NCBI GenBank assembly: GCA_024638225.1
Contig: JAHEKR010000002.1
Span: 27,798 to 91,797 of the forward strand
Reading direction: 5' to 3'
Origin: Flavobacteriaceae bacterium
Lineage (GTDB): Bacteria > Bacteroidota > Bacteroidia > Flavobacteriales > Flavobacteriaceae
Length of the DNA stretch: 64,000 bases
Positions 10,113 to 21,427 of the stretch are shown here, in pieces. The stretch's first letter is position 1; each line of letters starts with the position of its first letter. Position numbers and translations under genes: made by a program. A model generated the notes under the pieces. That model saw only the letters and a list, made by a program, of their open reading frames with translations. It searched no databases and was not told the DNA's origin.

Positions 10113-10667
10113 TCATTCCGTCTTTATCCTCATCTTTTTCAGTTTTCCACGCTTGGAAAAATATTTAATTTTCAATTTCACACCTTCCTTTTTTAATAAA
10201 GCTTTTAGTTTCGGATAAGCTTCAATTCCATAGCCATTAATTGAGTTAATTTCCATGCCGTCTTCAATACCCTTTTTATCCAATTCGGAGTTTGGCTGTA
10301 CACTTTCAAAAAGCATTTTATTGCCTTCCCTATTTATTCTAAAGTCAGTGCACGGATACTCAAACTTACTGTTATTCAAACTGTTTGGTTCATAATATGC
10401 GGTTAATTCAGAATAATCAAAAATCCAATTATAACGATTCATTATACCATTTCCCAGAATACCCAATATGTTTGGGAAAGTATTGACGCCTTCCTTTGAT
10501 AGTGGAATAGAGATGGGGACATCTGTGTGGTTTTCCTGCATAAAATTTAAAGAAAGTAAGCTGCTTTCAAACAGTTCATCTTCTCCAGTTAACGTTTGGA
10601 ATGAGGCAATAACTTTGGGATCAAATACTTCTAGCAAATTGTTATCCCTCGTAATGTTACTATTCAA
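10113..10667 (-). pseudogene. C-terminal remnant of a retropepsin-like aspartyl protease with PDZ domain
   Basis: ILGNGIMNRYNWIFDYSELTAYYEP protease-like tail followed by PDZ-like region; no N-terminal half or signal peptide; starts next to the lpdA terminator. Confidence 0.55.
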
Positions 10668-10684
10668 TAAAAAAAGTTGGGCAT

Positions 10685-10712
10685 AAAAAAAGGCGTTACA
10701 AACGCCTTTTTT
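10685..10712. terminator. Rho-independent (probably bidirectional) terminator
   Basis: AAAAAAGGCGTTACAAACGCCTTTTTT hairpin between convergent or terminal gene ends. Confidence 0.75.
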
Positions 10713-10732
10713 ATCATTTTGCTGTAGTTACG

Positions 10733-12130
10733 CTACACGTGCAAGGCACGGTCTTCGGTAGCGGCTAGTGCTGCTTCTTTTACCGCTTCGGCATAGGTAG
10801 GGTGCGCATGGCTCATCCGTGCTACATCCTCGGCAGAGGCGCGGAATTCCATAGCCGTTACGGCTTCTGTAATCAGGTCGGAAGCTCGTGCGCCTATCAT
10901 GTGTGCGCCCAAGATTTCATCTGTTTCTGCGTGCGCTAATATTTTGATAAAACCATCTGTATCCATACTTGCTCTGGAACGTCCCAGCGCACGCATGGGG
11001 AATTGCCCTTTTTTGTAGGCAACTCCAGCAGCTTTAAGCTCTTCCTCCGTTTTGCCTACTGCAGCTACTTCTGGCCATGTGTAAATAACGTTTGGAATAA
11101 GGTTGTAGTCAATATGCGGTTTTTGTCCGGCAATAAACTCAGCGACCATGACGCCTTCTTCTTCGGCTTTGTGTGCCAACATGGCTCCTCGGACCACATC
11201 GCCAATGGCGTATATGTTTGGTGCTGCTTGAAGTTGATCGTTTACTTCTACCTGACCTTTGTCGTTGAGTACAATTCCAGCAGCTTCGGCATTAAGTCCA
11301 TTGGTGTAGGGCCTACGTCCAACAGAAACCAAACAGTAATCCCCTTCAAATGTCTGGGCTGCTCCTTTTTTGTCATTTGCCGTTACCGTTACCTTTTTTC
11401 CTTTGCGGCTTACAGCAGTAACTTGATGTGAGAGGTGAAATTTCACCCCTTGTTTTTTCATCACTTTCATCAATTCTTTAGAAAGTGCAGCATCCAGTAC
11501 CGGACTGATGCGAACGGCGTATTCAATGACGCTTACCTCAGCACCCAATCGGCGGTATACCTGTCCGAGTTCCAATCCAATAACACCTCCACCAATGACA
11601 ACGAGATGTTTGGGAATTTCAGAAAGCTCCAAGGCCTCTGTGGACGTAATGACACGTTCTTTGTCTAAGTCAATAAACGGCAGGCTGCCCGGCGTAGAGC
11701 CCGTGGCAATGATGGTCTTTTTTGCTTCAATCACTTGAGCATCTTTCCCTGTGATTTTAATATGGGTCGCGTCTTCAAAAGAACCCAATCCCCGAAGGAC
11801 AGTGATTTTGTTTTTATCCATCAGGTAATCAATACCCTTGACGGTTGTAGAAACTACTTCTCGCTTGCGGGCAATCATTTGCGGAAAATTGACCTCAATA
11901 GCACCTTTGACGTCTATACCGTGCTCGGCAAAGTCTTTTGTGGCTGTTTCGTAGTGATGCGAAGAATCTAAAAGAGATTTGGATGGAATACAACCCACAT
12001 TAAGGCAAGTACCTCCTAGTGTAGCTTCTTTTTCTATTAATGCTGTTTTCATGCCTAGTTGAGCACAACGAATGGCGGCAACATAGCCCCCAGGTCCAGA
12101 TCCAATAATGGCAACATCAAATTGATTCAT
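10733..12130 (-). CDS. lpdA: dihydrolipoyl dehydrogenase
   Basis: GGTCLNVGCIPSKSLL; full-length 465 aa. Confidence 0.97.
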   Translation of the reverse strand: MNQFDVAIIGSGPGGYVAAIRCAQLGMKTALIEKEATLGGTCLNVGCIPSKSLLDSSHHYETATKDFAEHGIDVKGAIEVNFPQMIARKREVVSTTVKGIDYLMDKNKITVLRGLGSFEDATHIKITGKDAQVIEAKKTIIATGSTPGSLPFIDLDKERVITSTEALELSEIPKHLVVIGGGVIGLELGQVYRRLGAEVSVIEYAVRISPVLDAALSKELMKVMKKQGVKFHLSHQVTAVSRKGKKVTVTANDKKGAAQTFEGDYCLVSVGRRPYTNGLNAEAAGIVLNDKGQVEVNDQLQAAPNIYAIGDVVRGAMLAHKAEEEGVMVAEFIAGQKPHIDYNLIPNVIYTWPEVAAVGKTEEELKAAGVAYKKGQFPMRALGRSRASMDTDGFIKILAHAETDEILGAHMIGARASDLITEAVTAMEFRASAEDVARMSHAHPTYAEAVKEAALAATEDRALHV

Positions 12131-12223
12131 CTCACTTAATTTTAATACAAATGTACGGGTATGTGAGTATATTTAGCAAAGTAAAATACCTATTCACAAC
12201 AAAATCGTATTATTACATCATAA

Positions 12224-13657
12224 ATGAAACAAAAGCCCACCCTACCACTTCGTTTGGCCATGCTCCCCATAGTGGCATTGGTTCTGTTACTTTCGCTAAA
12301 TGTTAGTATTTATGGAGATGATGCATTGGGCGGTTCCAATCAGTTTATCTTACTCCTTGGCGGTGCCGTTGCAGCTATGGTTGGTTTTAGAAAAAAAGTC
12401 AGTGACAAAGACATGCTACAACAAGTGGCGGAAAACCTCAAATCGGTTACGGGTGCTATACTTATCTTGTTGTTTGTGGGTGCTTTGGCTGGAACATGGC
12501 TGGTCAGTGGCATTATTCCCGCCATGATTTATTATGGACTTCAAATTTTACATCCCACCTTTTTCTTGGCAGCTTGTATTATTATCTGTGCGCTCATTTC
12601 AGTGGCTACGGGCAGCAGCTGGACCACTTCAGCCACCGTGGGCATTGCACTCATTGGCATTGGAAAAGCCATGGGTCTTCCTGTGGGCATGATTGCTGGA
12701 GCGGTTATATCTGGGGCTTATTTTGGCGATAAGATGTCGCCTTTGAGTGACACGACCAACCTTGCACCTGCTATGGCTGGTGGTGAATTGTTTTCGCATA
12801 TACGCTATATGACCATCACCACCGTCCCAACCATATTGGTGACGCTCGTTGTGTTTCTCATTATCGGCTTCACCCATGACACAACAGCCGTTGCACAAAC
12901 CGAACCCTTGCTATTGGCCATTAAAGAACGTTTTAGCATCAGTCCACTTTTGTTTATAGTGCCGGTAATTGTCGTGGTGCTTATTGCCCGCAAAACTCCT
13001 CCATTAGTAGCCTTACTTATCGGGACACTTTTGGGTGTGATTTTTGCACTTATCTTTCAGCAAAATCTACTAACCGAATTAGCAGGTGTTGCCCAATTAA
13101 AGCTTTCATCTGGATACAGGGTACTCATGGATACCATAACCATTTCTACATCTATAGAAACAAGTAACCCACTACTGAATGATTTATTTCAATCGGGTGG
13201 AATGGCTGGAATGCTTGGCACTATTTGGTTGATTATTTGTGCCATGGTGTTTGGAGGTATTATGGATGCCATTGGTGCGCTTAAAGCAATTAGTGCAGCA
13301 CTGTTAAGCTGGGCGCAATCTACTTTTCAATTATTTGCCAGCACTGTTGTTTCTTGTCTGGCGATTAATGTTACAGCTTCTGATCAATATTTGTCCTTGG
13401 TTGTACCGGGGAAAATGTTTGACCAAGCGTATAAAGACCGAAACCTAGCTCCCGAAAATTTGAGTCGTACACTCGAAGACTCGGGTACCGTAACCTCCGT
13501 TTTGGTACCCTGGAATACTTGTGGTGCATACCAGTCTGGAGTTTTGGGTGTTTCTGTAGCTGAGTATTTTGTATACGCCATCTTTAATTGGTTAAGCCCA
13601 TTTACTACCTTGCTTGTTGCTGCCATTGGCTACAAAATCAAGCAGCTAAAATCCTAG
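12224..13657 (+). CDS. nhaC: Na+/H+ antiporter NhaC
   Basis: SGAYFGDKMSPLSDTTNLAPA and VPWNTCGAY; multi-pass membrane protein. Confidence 0.92.
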   Translation: MKQKPTLPLRLAMLPIVALVLLLSLNVSIYGDDALGGSNQFILLLGGAVAAMVGFRKKVSDKDMLQQVAENLKSVTGAILILLFVGALAGTWLVSGIIPAMIYYGLQILHPTFFLAACIIICALISVATGSSWTTSATVGIALIGIGKAMGLPVGMIAGAVISGAYFGDKMSPLSDTTNLAPAMAGGELFSHIRYMTITTVPTILVTLVVFLIIGFTHDTTAVAQTEPLLLAIKERFSISPLLFIVPVIVVVLIARKTPPLVALLIGTLLGVIFALIFQQNLLTELAGVAQLKLSSGYRVLMDTITISTSIETSNPLLNDLFQSGGMAGMLGTIWLIICAMVFGGIMDAIGALKAISAALLSWAQSTFQLFASTVVSCLAINVTASDQYLSLVVPGKMFDQAYKDRNLAPENLSRTLEDSGTVTSVLVPWNTCGAYQSGVLGVSVAEYFVYAIFNWLSPFTTLLVAAIGYKIKQLKS

Positions 13658-13754
13658 CATCAGCATTAATTATTAGTTGATAGATAATTAAAATAAAGTT
13701 CGCCTCTAACCTCTTGTAATTTTTGTATTTTTATTTCATTAAAAATCAATAGTT

Positions 13755-15878
13755 ATGAGCGAAAGTAAATGCCCCTTCCACGGAGCAACAACCCAACCCA
13801 ACCTTGGAACACAAAACAAAGATTGGTGGCCAAATCATTTAAACTTAGATATCCTAAGACAACACGACGCCAAAAGTAACCCCATACAAGAAATTAACTA
13901 TCGTGAAAACGTTAAGAACCTTGACCTTGAAGCGGTAAAGGAAGATATTGTTCAGGTGATGCGTGACAGTAAAGACTGGTGGCCTGCGGATTATGGTCAT
14001 TATGGTCCCTTTTTTATTCGTATGACATGGCACGTAGCTGGAACTTACCGCACTGGTGATGGACGAGGAGGTGCAGCTACTGGCGCTCAACGCTTTGCAC
14101 CACTGAATTCATGGCCTGATAACGGAAACCTTGACAAAGCACGTCGCTTACTTTGGCCTGTTAAGGAAAAGTACGGAAACGACCTTAGCTGGGCGGACCT
14201 ACTCGTTCTTGCAGGGAATGTAGCCATTGAAGACATGGGCGGACCTAACCACGGTACCGCTTTGGGAAGAGAAGATATTTGGCATCCAGAAAAAGATATT
14301 TATTGGGGAGCAGAAGACGAATGGCTTGGCGACAACCGTTACGGAAAAACACGTCAAGATTTAGAAAATCCCTTGGCGGCTGTTCAGATGGGCCTTATTT
14401 ACGTAAACCCTGAAGGACCCAATGGAAACCCAGATCCTGCATTGTCAGCACAAGACGTACGCGAAACATTTAAGCGCATGGCAATGAACGATGCGGAAAC
14501 TGTAGCGCTAACCGCTGGAGGGCATACATTTGGCAAAGCCCATGGAGCAGGAGATGATGGTCTGGTTGGTGTTGAACCTGAAGGAGCTTCCATTGAAGAG
14601 CAAGGTTTTGGTTGGATGAGTACTTTTAAATCTGGTAAAGGAGTAGATGCCATAACTAGTGGTATTGAGGGGCCTTGGACGACCAACCCAACACAATGGG
14701 ATATGGGTTATTTCGATCTGCTGTTCAAGTATGAGTGGGAATGTAAGAAAAGTCCTGCTGGGGCTTTTCAATGGCATCCTGTAAATTGTGCTGAAGAAGA
14801 CATGGTTCCACAAGTAGATGGAAGTGACCATAAAGTGCTTCCGATGATGACCACGGCGGATATCTCGCTAAAAGTTGATCCTGCGTACAGAAAAATCTGT
14901 GAACGCTTTATCGAAAACCCGGATGAGTTTGGCGAAACCTTTGCGCGAGCCTGGTTTAAGTTACTTCACCGTGATATGGGACCAAAAAGCAACTATGTAG
15001 CAGGGGACTTTAAAGATGTTGACTACATTTGGCAAGATCCTGTACCAGCGGGAAAAACACTTTCTGCGGCAGATGAAGAAAAAGTAAGAGCTGCGCTTGA
15101 ATCCAGTAGGCTTACTCATCAACAAATGGTAGAAACTGCTTGGGCATCTGCATCAACCTTCCGTGGGTCAGACAATCGTGGAGGTGCCAATGGGGCGCGA
15201 ATCCGACTTAAACCGCAAAAAAATTGGGCGGTTAACAAACCTGGCCAGCTTTCAGCAGTACTAGCCGTTTATGAGGATATAGCAGCCAACACGGGTGCTA
15301 GTGTTGCAGATGTTATCATTCTTGGTGGTGCTGTGGGTATTGAGCAAGCAAGTGGTGCCCAAGTAACTGTTTCGACAGGGCGTGGCGATGCTACTCAAGA
15401 AGATACAGATGTTGATTCATTCAACTTACTCAAGCCTAGAGCATGTGGATTTAGAAATTACAGCGAAAAAGAATTTGCCGTATCGCCTGAAGAAATCATG
15501 CTTGACAAAGCCCAGCTTCTTGGAATTACCCCTACCGAAATGACCGTTTTGGTTGGAGGCATGCGCGCGATGGGCATTTCGTCTAATGATGATGGCGTTT
15601 GGACAGATGGGAAGTTAGATAATAGTTGGTTTAAAACGCTTTTATCTATGGATGTTAAATGGCAGACTGCTGCTTACAACTCCTATGTTGGTCATGACAG
15701 GACTACTGGAAAAGAAGTGCGTACAGCATCACGAACAGATTTGGTTTTTGGGTCGAATTCTGAGCTACGTGCTATTGTCGAAGTCTATGCGCAAAACGAC
15801 AATAACGACAAGTTTGTACATGACTTCATAGCTGCTTGGAATAAGGTTATGGATGCAGATCGATTCGATCTAAAATAA
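13755..15878 (+). CDS. katG: catalase-peroxidase
   Basis: [36 protein letters not shown]; 707 aa. Confidence 0.98.
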   Translation: MSESKCPFHGATTQPNLGTQNKDWWPNHLNLDILRQHDAKSNPIQEINYRENVKNLDLEAVKEDIVQVMRDSKDWWPADYGHYGPFFIRMTWHVAGTYRTGDGRGGAATGAQRFAPLNSWPDNGNLDKARRLLWPVKEKYGNDLSWADLLVLAGNVAIEDMGGPNHGTALGREDIWHPEKDIYWGAEDEWLGDNRYGKTRQDLENPLAAVQMGLIYVNPEGPNGNPDPALSAQDVRETFKRMAMNDAETVALTAGGHTFGKAHGAGDDGLVGVEPEGASIEEQGFGWMSTFKSGKGVDAITSGIEGPWTTNPTQWDMGYFDLLFKYEWECKKSPAGAFQWHPVNCAEEDMVPQVDGSDHKVLPMMTTADISLKVDPAYRKICERFIENPDEFGETFARAWFKLLHRDMGPKSNYVAGDFKDVDYIWQDPVPAGKTLSAADEEKVRAALESSRLTHQQMVETAWASASTFRGSDNRGGANGARIRLKPQKNWAVNKPGQLSAVLAVYEDIAANTGASVADVIILGGAVGIEQASGAQVTVSTGRGDATQEDTDVDSFNLLKPRACGFRNYSEKEFAVSPEEIMLDKAQLLGITPTEMTVLVGGMRAMGISSNDDGVWTDGKLDNSWFKTLLSMDVKWQTAAYNSYVGHDRTTGKEVRTASRTDLVFGSNSELRAIVEVYAQNDNNDKFVHDFIAAWNKVMDADRFDLK

Positions 15879-15908
15879 TTATTCTATTCAATAGAAAGTC
15901 ACATTATA

Positions 15909-15938
15909 AAAGCTCGATGGAATCATCGGGCTTTTTTG
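15909..15938 (+). terminator. Rho-independent terminator downstream of katG
   Basis: AAAGCTCGATGgaatCATCGGGCTTTTTT hairpin plus T-tract. Confidence 0.7.
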
Positions 15939-15963
15939 TTGTATTTTTGATACATAAACAATG

Positions 15964-18243
15964 ATGAGTAAATCAAGATTTCGCGTCAAAGCGCTAAACC
16001 GACAACAGCAAATTGTTTGGGGTGCCTTTTGTGTCCTTATTTCAATTTTACTTTTTGCCGCTTTTTTCTCGTTTTTCCAAACTTGGAAGGCAGACCAAAG
16101 TACGCTTGGCCAATTTACCGACCGAACGGTAGTAGCCCAAAACAGCATTCGCAAGTTAGGAGCAATACTAAGTCATTTATTTATTTATCAAGGAGTGGGT
16201 ATTGGTGCCTTTCTTGTAGCTTTTATGGTGTTTGTTACGGGAATCAGCTATTTTTTAAACCAAGGAGTGGCAAAAATTAGTGGGCGTTGGATATGGACTT
16301 TGTTGTTGGCACTATGGGTTTCAATGGCTGTTGCTTTGGTTTTACCGCAGTACCCGTTATTGAGTGGAGTAACTGGTTTTGAAAGCACTACCCTACTGGT
16401 ACAATACATAGGACCGCTAGGCGTAGGTGCACTGCTTGCGATGATTGGTATAAGCTTTTTGGTCTTTCAACTTAAATGGAAACCTGAAAATGTTCGCCTA
16501 CCATCATTTAAAAAATCAGTCAAAGAAGAACCAATTGAAGAAGTTATCCCACAAGAAGAAGTGAATGAAGTATCATTCAAAGCTCCACCTGAACCTAAAA
16601 AACCAGTAACAAAAGTCAAGGAGAAAGCCATTTCGGAAACGCGAAAACAAGAAGACGATGTAACCCTATCAGTTGTAGATACAGAAGAGGATGAAGTCGT
16701 CAAAAAGGCGAAGAAATTAGTAGCAGATTTTGGTGAAGTTGATCCAACACTAGAATTAAAGAATTTCCATTCTCCGACTGAATCGCTGCTTAAAAGCTAT
16801 CCACATGAGGGAATTACCATTAACGAACAAGAGTTAGAGGAAAACAAAGAACGAATTGTGGAGACCCTTAGTAACTATCAAATTGGGATAGCCGACATCA
16901 AAGCGACTATTGGACCTACCGTCACCCTTTATGAAATAGTTCCCGCCGCTGGTGTTCGCGTATCCAAAATCAAGAACTTAGAAGATGATATTGCACTATC
17001 TCTTGCTGCTTTAGGAATTCGAATTATCGCACCTATCCCAGGAAAAGGAACGGTGGGTATTGAAGTGCCAAACAAAAATGCGACTATAGTTTCCATGCGC
17101 TCGGTCATTCTAGCGAAAAAATTTCAAGAAGCAGAGATGGAACTACCGCTTGCCTTGGGAAAAACAATCAGTAATGAGACTTTTGTTGTTGATCTTGCCA
17201 AGATGCCTCACTTGCTAATGGCGGGTGCTACTGGGCAAGGAAAGTCAGTAGGCTTAAATGTCATTTTAACTTCATTGCTATACAAAAAGCATCCTGCCGA
17301 AATCAAGTTCGTACTTGTTGATCCAAAGAAAGTGGAACTGACCTTATTCAACAAAATAGAACGGCATTATCTTGCTAAGCTTCCTGATGTGGAAGATTCC
17401 ATTATTACAGATAACAAACAAGTTATCAATACACTAAACTCGTTATGTATCGAGATGGATCGACGGTACGACATGCTTAAAAACGCCATGTGTCGCAACA
17501 TAAAAGAGTACAACGCTAAATTTAAAGAGCGACGATTAAATCCCCACGATGGTCACGCCTATCTACCGTATATCGTTTTGGTTATTGATGAGTTTGCAGA
17601 TTTAATTATGACCGCAGGCAAAGAAGTAGAGACTCCTATTGCGAGATTGGCACAGTTGGCTAGAGCTATTGGTATTCACCTTATTATCGCCACACAGCGT
17701 CCGTCTGTGAATGTCATTACAGGATTGATTAAGGCAAATTTTCCTGCTCGAGTTGCCTTTCGGGTTACTTCCAAAGTAGACTCACGTACCATTTTAGATA
17801 GTGGTGGTGCTGATCAACTCATTGGAAGAGGAGATATGCTGTTTACACAAGGGAACAACCTCATCCGGCTTCAATGTGCTTTTGTGGATACCCCGGAAGT
17901 TGAAAAAATAACCGACTTTATTGGTGCGCAACGTGCATATGCTCAAGCTCATCAACTTCCAGAATACGTTTCTGACGATTCGACAAGTACCAAAGAAAAC
18001 AATATAGAAGATCGTGACCCTATTTTTAGAGAAGCTGCTGAAGTTGTCGTTAATGCACAACAAGGCTCGGCATCCCTTTTGCAACGAAAGCTAAAATTGG
18101 GCTACAATCGAGCAGGTCGAATCATTGATCAATTAGAGGCTGCCGGTATTGTTGGTCCCTTTGGCGGTAGCAAAGCTCGTGAGGTTTTGTTTCCTGATGT
18201 GATTTCGTTGCATGAATTTTTAGAAAATGAACAAAATAGCTAA
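15964..18243 (+). CDS. ftsK: DNA translocase FtsK/SpoIIIE
   Basis: LLMAGATGQGKSVGLNVILTSLLYKKHPAEIKFVLVDPKKVEL; N-terminal TM segments; C-terminal gamma domain. Confidence 0.95.
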   Translation: MSKSRFRVKALNRQQQIVWGAFCVLISILLFAAFFSFFQTWKADQSTLGQFTDRTVVAQNSIRKLGAILSHLFIYQGVGIGAFLVAFMVFVTGISYFLNQGVAKISGRWIWTLLLALWVSMAVALVLPQYPLLSGVTGFESTTLLVQYIGPLGVGALLAMIGISFLVFQLKWKPENVRLPSFKKSVKEEPIEEVIPQEEVNEVSFKAPPEPKKPVTKVKEKAISETRKQEDDVTLSVVDTEEDEVVKKAKKLVADFGEVDPTLELKNFHSPTESLLKSYPHEGITINEQELEENKERIVETLSNYQIGIADIKATIGPTVTLYEIVPAAGVRVSKIKNLEDDIALSLAALGIRIIAPIPGKGTVGIEVPNKNATIVSMRSVILAKKFQEAEMELPLALGKTISNETFVVDLAKMPHLLMAGATGQGKSVGLNVILTSLLYKKHPAEIKFVLVDPKKVELTLFNKIERHYLAKLPDVEDSIITDNKQVINTLNSLCIEMDRRYDMLKNAMCRNIKEYNAKFKERRLNPHDGHAYLPYIVLVIDEFADLIMTAGKEVETPIARLAQLARAIGIHLIIATQRPSVNVITGLIKANFPARVAFRVTSKVDSRTILDSGGADQLIGRGDMLFTQGNNLIRLQCAFVDTPEVEKITDFIGAQRAYAQAHQLPEYVSDDSTSTKENNIEDRDPIFREAAEVVVNAQQGSASLLQRKLKLGYNRAGRIIDQLEAAGIVGPFGGSKAREVLFPDVISLHEFLENEQNS

Positions 18244-18877
18244 GCTCCTACTCATCTGTCTTTGTACTTCTAGTTTTACACTTGCGCAAGAGCATGAAGC
18301 GCGAGCCAACAAATTATTGGAAAAAGTATCGAAAACGCTTGCCTCTTATTCGAATATTAAGGTTGATTTTACCTACGAATTGGTAAACAGAAGTGAATAC
18401 ATTCAACAAAAAGAGCGTGGTTCACTAGTTGTCCAAGGCGACTCCTATTTATTGAATTTAATGGGGATAAAACAAATATGTGACGGTAGCCAAGTGCATA
18501 CTGTCAATCCTGAGAATGAAGAAGTGCTTATCGAAGATGTCGGCGATGCCTTAGGCGAAGGGCTCAACCCATCCTCACTTTTTAGCTTCTACAAAGAAGG
18601 TTATCTATTTACATGGGATATAAAACAGCCCATTCTAGGTGGAAGAACGATACAATACATTAAATTAACTCCTATTGACACCTATGCACAAGCCGCATAC
18701 CTGCTGCTGGGAATAGATACCAAAACCTATCATATCTACAAACTTATTGAAGTTGGTGAAAACGATACAGAGACCACGCTGACAGTTCGAAGCTTTACCC
18801 CTGATGTGGACTTGGCAGCAGATACTTTTGTGTTTGACCAAAAAGATTATCCCAACTATTACATAGATCGTCTTTAA
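18227..18877 (+). CDS. outer-membrane lipoprotein carrier (LolA-like)
   Basis: signal peptide; FTYELVNRSEYIQQKERGSLVVQGDSYLL... LolA-like pattern; overlaps ftsK. Confidence 0.75.
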   Translation: MNKIAKLLLICLCTSSFTLAQEHEARANKLLEKVSKTLASYSNIKVDFTYELVNRSEYIQQKERGSLVVQGDSYLLNLMGIKQICDGSQVHTVNPENEEVLIEDVGDALGEGLNPSSLFSFYKEGYLFTWDIKQPILGGRTIQYIKLTPIDTYAQAAYLLLGIDTKTYHIYKLIEVGENDTETTLTVRSFTPDVDLAADTFVFDQKDYPNYYIDRL

Positions 18878-20322
18878 TGAAGGTTTCTATTTTAGATCGG
18901 TATATTTTAAAAAGCTACCTAACAGTGTTGGTGAGTTTCTTTTTTATACTGATGTTTATTTTTATCATACAAACTGTTTGGGTTTTTATCGATGAATTTG
19001 CAGGAAAGGGGCTTGATGTCATTGTATTGCTTAAGTTTTTGCTTTACTATTCGCCCAAACTCATCCCGTTGGTACTGCCACTAACCATTTTACTGGCTTC
19101 CATCATGACATTTGGAAATTTTGCCGAGCGTTATGAATTTGCCGCAATGAAATCTGCAGGAATCTCACTAATGCGTGCCATGCGCCCTTTAATCATCATC
19201 AATAGTATTGTCTGTATACTCACTTTTTACGTAGCCAACACGGTTATCCCACTTGCAGAATTTAAAACCTATAACCTGCGAAAAAATCTATCTAAGATGC
19301 GTCCAGCGCTAGCCATTACAGAAGGAATGTTTAACGACATTGGAGAAAGCAATATAAAGGTTGGTCGAAAGTATGGAGAAAATAACCGTATGCTGGAAGA
19401 TGTCATTATCCACGAAAAATCTCCTGATCAGGTAAATCGGATCGTGATAAAGGCAAAACGAGGCGAATTAAAGAGCGAAGAACTAAGTGAGGGAATCCAA
19501 CTGATTTTGTACGATGGTTTTCGTTATGAAGAAGTCTTTCAGAAAAAGGCGACCAAAAAAACATATCCACACAGCCGAATTGCTTTTGAACAATATGTCA
19601 TGAATATTGATTTGCGCACTTTTAACGACGTAGATTTAGAAGAAACGAACTACTCCAATACATTTAAAATGCAAAATGTTAGCGAGTTAAGTCAAAGTAT
19701 AGACTCGCTTTCGTCTAAGTACATCACGGAAATTAAAGGGTTTGGGAATACTATATATTTACGATCAGGGATCAAATCATTGCATCAAATAAAAAAACGT
19801 GCTACTACAACTTCATTCGAAGGCAGAAAAGCATATTTAGCGACAATCGCCCGAAAAGATAAAGTACGTGTATTGACAACAGCAAAGGACAATGTACAAA
19901 TGCAACTAAATAGCTTTTCGAATCAGAAAAATGTTTTTTTTATTCGGGAAAAAGTCATCAATCTACACCGCCTTTGGCGTGATGATAAATTTGTTTCTGC
20001 ATACGCTGCCTTACTGCTGTTTTTTGTTGGCGCTCCACTAGGTGCCATTATCCGCAAAGGTGGATTTGGGTTACCCATCGTTGTTGCTTTATCTGTTTTT
20101 TTGACTTATCATTTTGCGGGCACTTTATTTAAAAATAGTGCTGAGGACGGAAGTTTACATCCATTTTGGGGAGCATGGTTAACCTCACTTGTGTTAACTA
20201 TTGTGGGGATAATTGCCGTACTTCGCGCAACAAAAGATAAGTCTGTTTTTGATGTTGAACGTTTAAAGCTAACACTTCGGCGTTCGCAACAATTCATTTT
20301 AAAAAAAATAAAGCATGGCTGA
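18877..20322 (+). CDS. LptF/LptG family permease
   Basis: ILDRYILKSYLTVLVSFFFILMFIFIIQ and C-terminal TM helices typical of YjgP/YjgQ. Confidence 0.88.
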   Translation: MKVSILDRYILKSYLTVLVSFFFILMFIFIIQTVWVFIDEFAGKGLDVIVLLKFLLYYSPKLIPLVLPLTILLASIMTFGNFAERYEFAAMKSAGISLMRAMRPLIIINSIVCILTFYVANTVIPLAEFKTYNLRKNLSKMRPALAITEGMFNDIGESNIKVGRKYGENNRMLEDVIIHEKSPDQVNRIVIKAKRGELKSEELSEGIQLILYDGFRYEEVFQKKATKKTYPHSRIAFEQYVMNIDLRTFNDVDLEETNYSNTFKMQNVSELSQSIDSLSSKYITEIKGFGNTIYLRSGIKSLHQIKKRATTTSFEGRKAYLATIARKDKVRVLTTAKDNVQMQLNSFSNQKNVFFIREKVINLHRLWRDDKFVSAYAALLLFFVGAPLGAIIRKGGFGLPIVVALSVFLTYHFAGTLFKNSAEDGSLHPFWGAWLTSLVLTIVGIIAVLRATKDKSVFDVERLKLTLRRSQQFILKKIKHG

Positions 20323-21427
20323 ACACATTCGCCTAGATTCCATTGAAGCTGCAATTGACGATATAAGCAATGGCAAGGTCATCATTGTTGTAGATGATGA
20401 AAACCGAGAAAACGAAGGAGATTTTGTCGGAGCAGCCGAGATGGTTACACCTGAGATGATCAATTTTATGGCAAAGCACGGTCGGGGACTCATTTGTACA
20501 CCCATTACCGAACAGCGCAGTAGAGACTTGGACCTCTACCCAATGGTCAACAACAATACCGATCCGATGGGCACTGCATTCACGGTCTCTGTAGATTACA
20601 AAGGGAATGGGGTTACTTCTGGAATTTCAGTTGCTGATCGAGCAAAAACCGTTCGTCACCTCATTCAAGAAGATGCTATATCATCCGATTTCTTACGCCC
20701 AGGACACATTTTTCCATTGACTGCTAAAGAAGGTGGTGTTTTACGACGAACAGGACATACGGAAGCTGCTATTGACTTTGCGCGTTTGGCTGGATTTAAA
20801 CCTGCAGGAGTTATTGTCGAAATCATGAATGAAGATGGAACGATGGCGCGTTTACCTCAGTTAAGAAAAGTTGCTGATCAACACGGGCTAAAGCTTGTGT
20901 CTATAGAAGATTTAGTTAGCTACCGTATGAAACACGATAGCCTTATAGATTTGCAAGAAGATTTTGAAGTAGCCACTGGATACGGAAATTTTCGCTTACG
21001 CGCATACCACCAAAAAACAAACGATCAAGTGCATGTAGCACTCACTCTTGGCTCATGGGAAAAGGATGAAGCCATCCTTACACGCGTGCACACGCAACAA
21101 TTAAACAGCGAATTGATGCGGATAGTAAAAAAAGATGCCAACAATATACTTGATGGAATATTTTCACGAATTCAGCAAGAGGGAAAAGGCGCTGTGATTT
21201 TCATTAACCAATTACAGCCAGCCAGTAAACTATTGGCACAACTCAAGGCGTTAAAATCTAAAAAACCATTTCCAAAGAAAATGGACGAAAAAGATTTTGG
21301 TATTGGCGCCCAAATGATTCATGCCATTGGTATTTGCAATATCAAGCTTTTATCGAATAGCAATAAAATCAAGCGGGTTGGTATGTTGGGTTATGGACTA
21401 AAAATTGTCTCCTACGAGAAGTACTAA
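20315..21427 (+). CDS. ribB: 3,4-dihydroxy-2-butanone-4-phosphate synthase with degenerate GTP cyclohydrolase II-like C-terminus
   Basis: DDENRENEGDFVGAAE; RRTGHTEAAIDFARLAGFKPAGVIVEIMNEDGTMARLP. Confidence 0.92.
   Translation: MAEHIRLDSIEAAIDDISNGKVIIVVDDENRENEGDFVGAAEMVTPEMINFMAKHGRGLICTPITEQRSRDLDLYPMVNNNTDPMGTAFTVSVDYKGNGVTSGISVADRAKTVRHLIQEDAISSDFLRPGHIFPLTAKEGGVLRRTGHTEAAIDFARLAGFKPAGVIVEIMNEDGTMARLPQLRKVADQHGLKLVSIEDLVSYRMKHDSLIDLQEDFEVATGYGNFRLRAYHQKTNDQVHVALTLGSWEKDEAILTRVHTQQLNSELMRIVKKDANNILDGIFSRIQQEGKGAVIFINQLQPASKLLAQLKALKSKKPFPKKMDEKDFGIGAQMIHAIGICNIKLLSNSNKIKRVGMLGYGLKIVSYEKY

Noticed and set aside
14399-14831. Minus-strand ORFs inside katG (95 and 107 aa)
   Set aside because: Shadow ORFs antisense to a conserved gene; no recognisable domain or start context. 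Same reasoning applies to the many other antisense or out-of-frame ORFs within argG, lpdA, nhaC, cysD, ppk1 and others.
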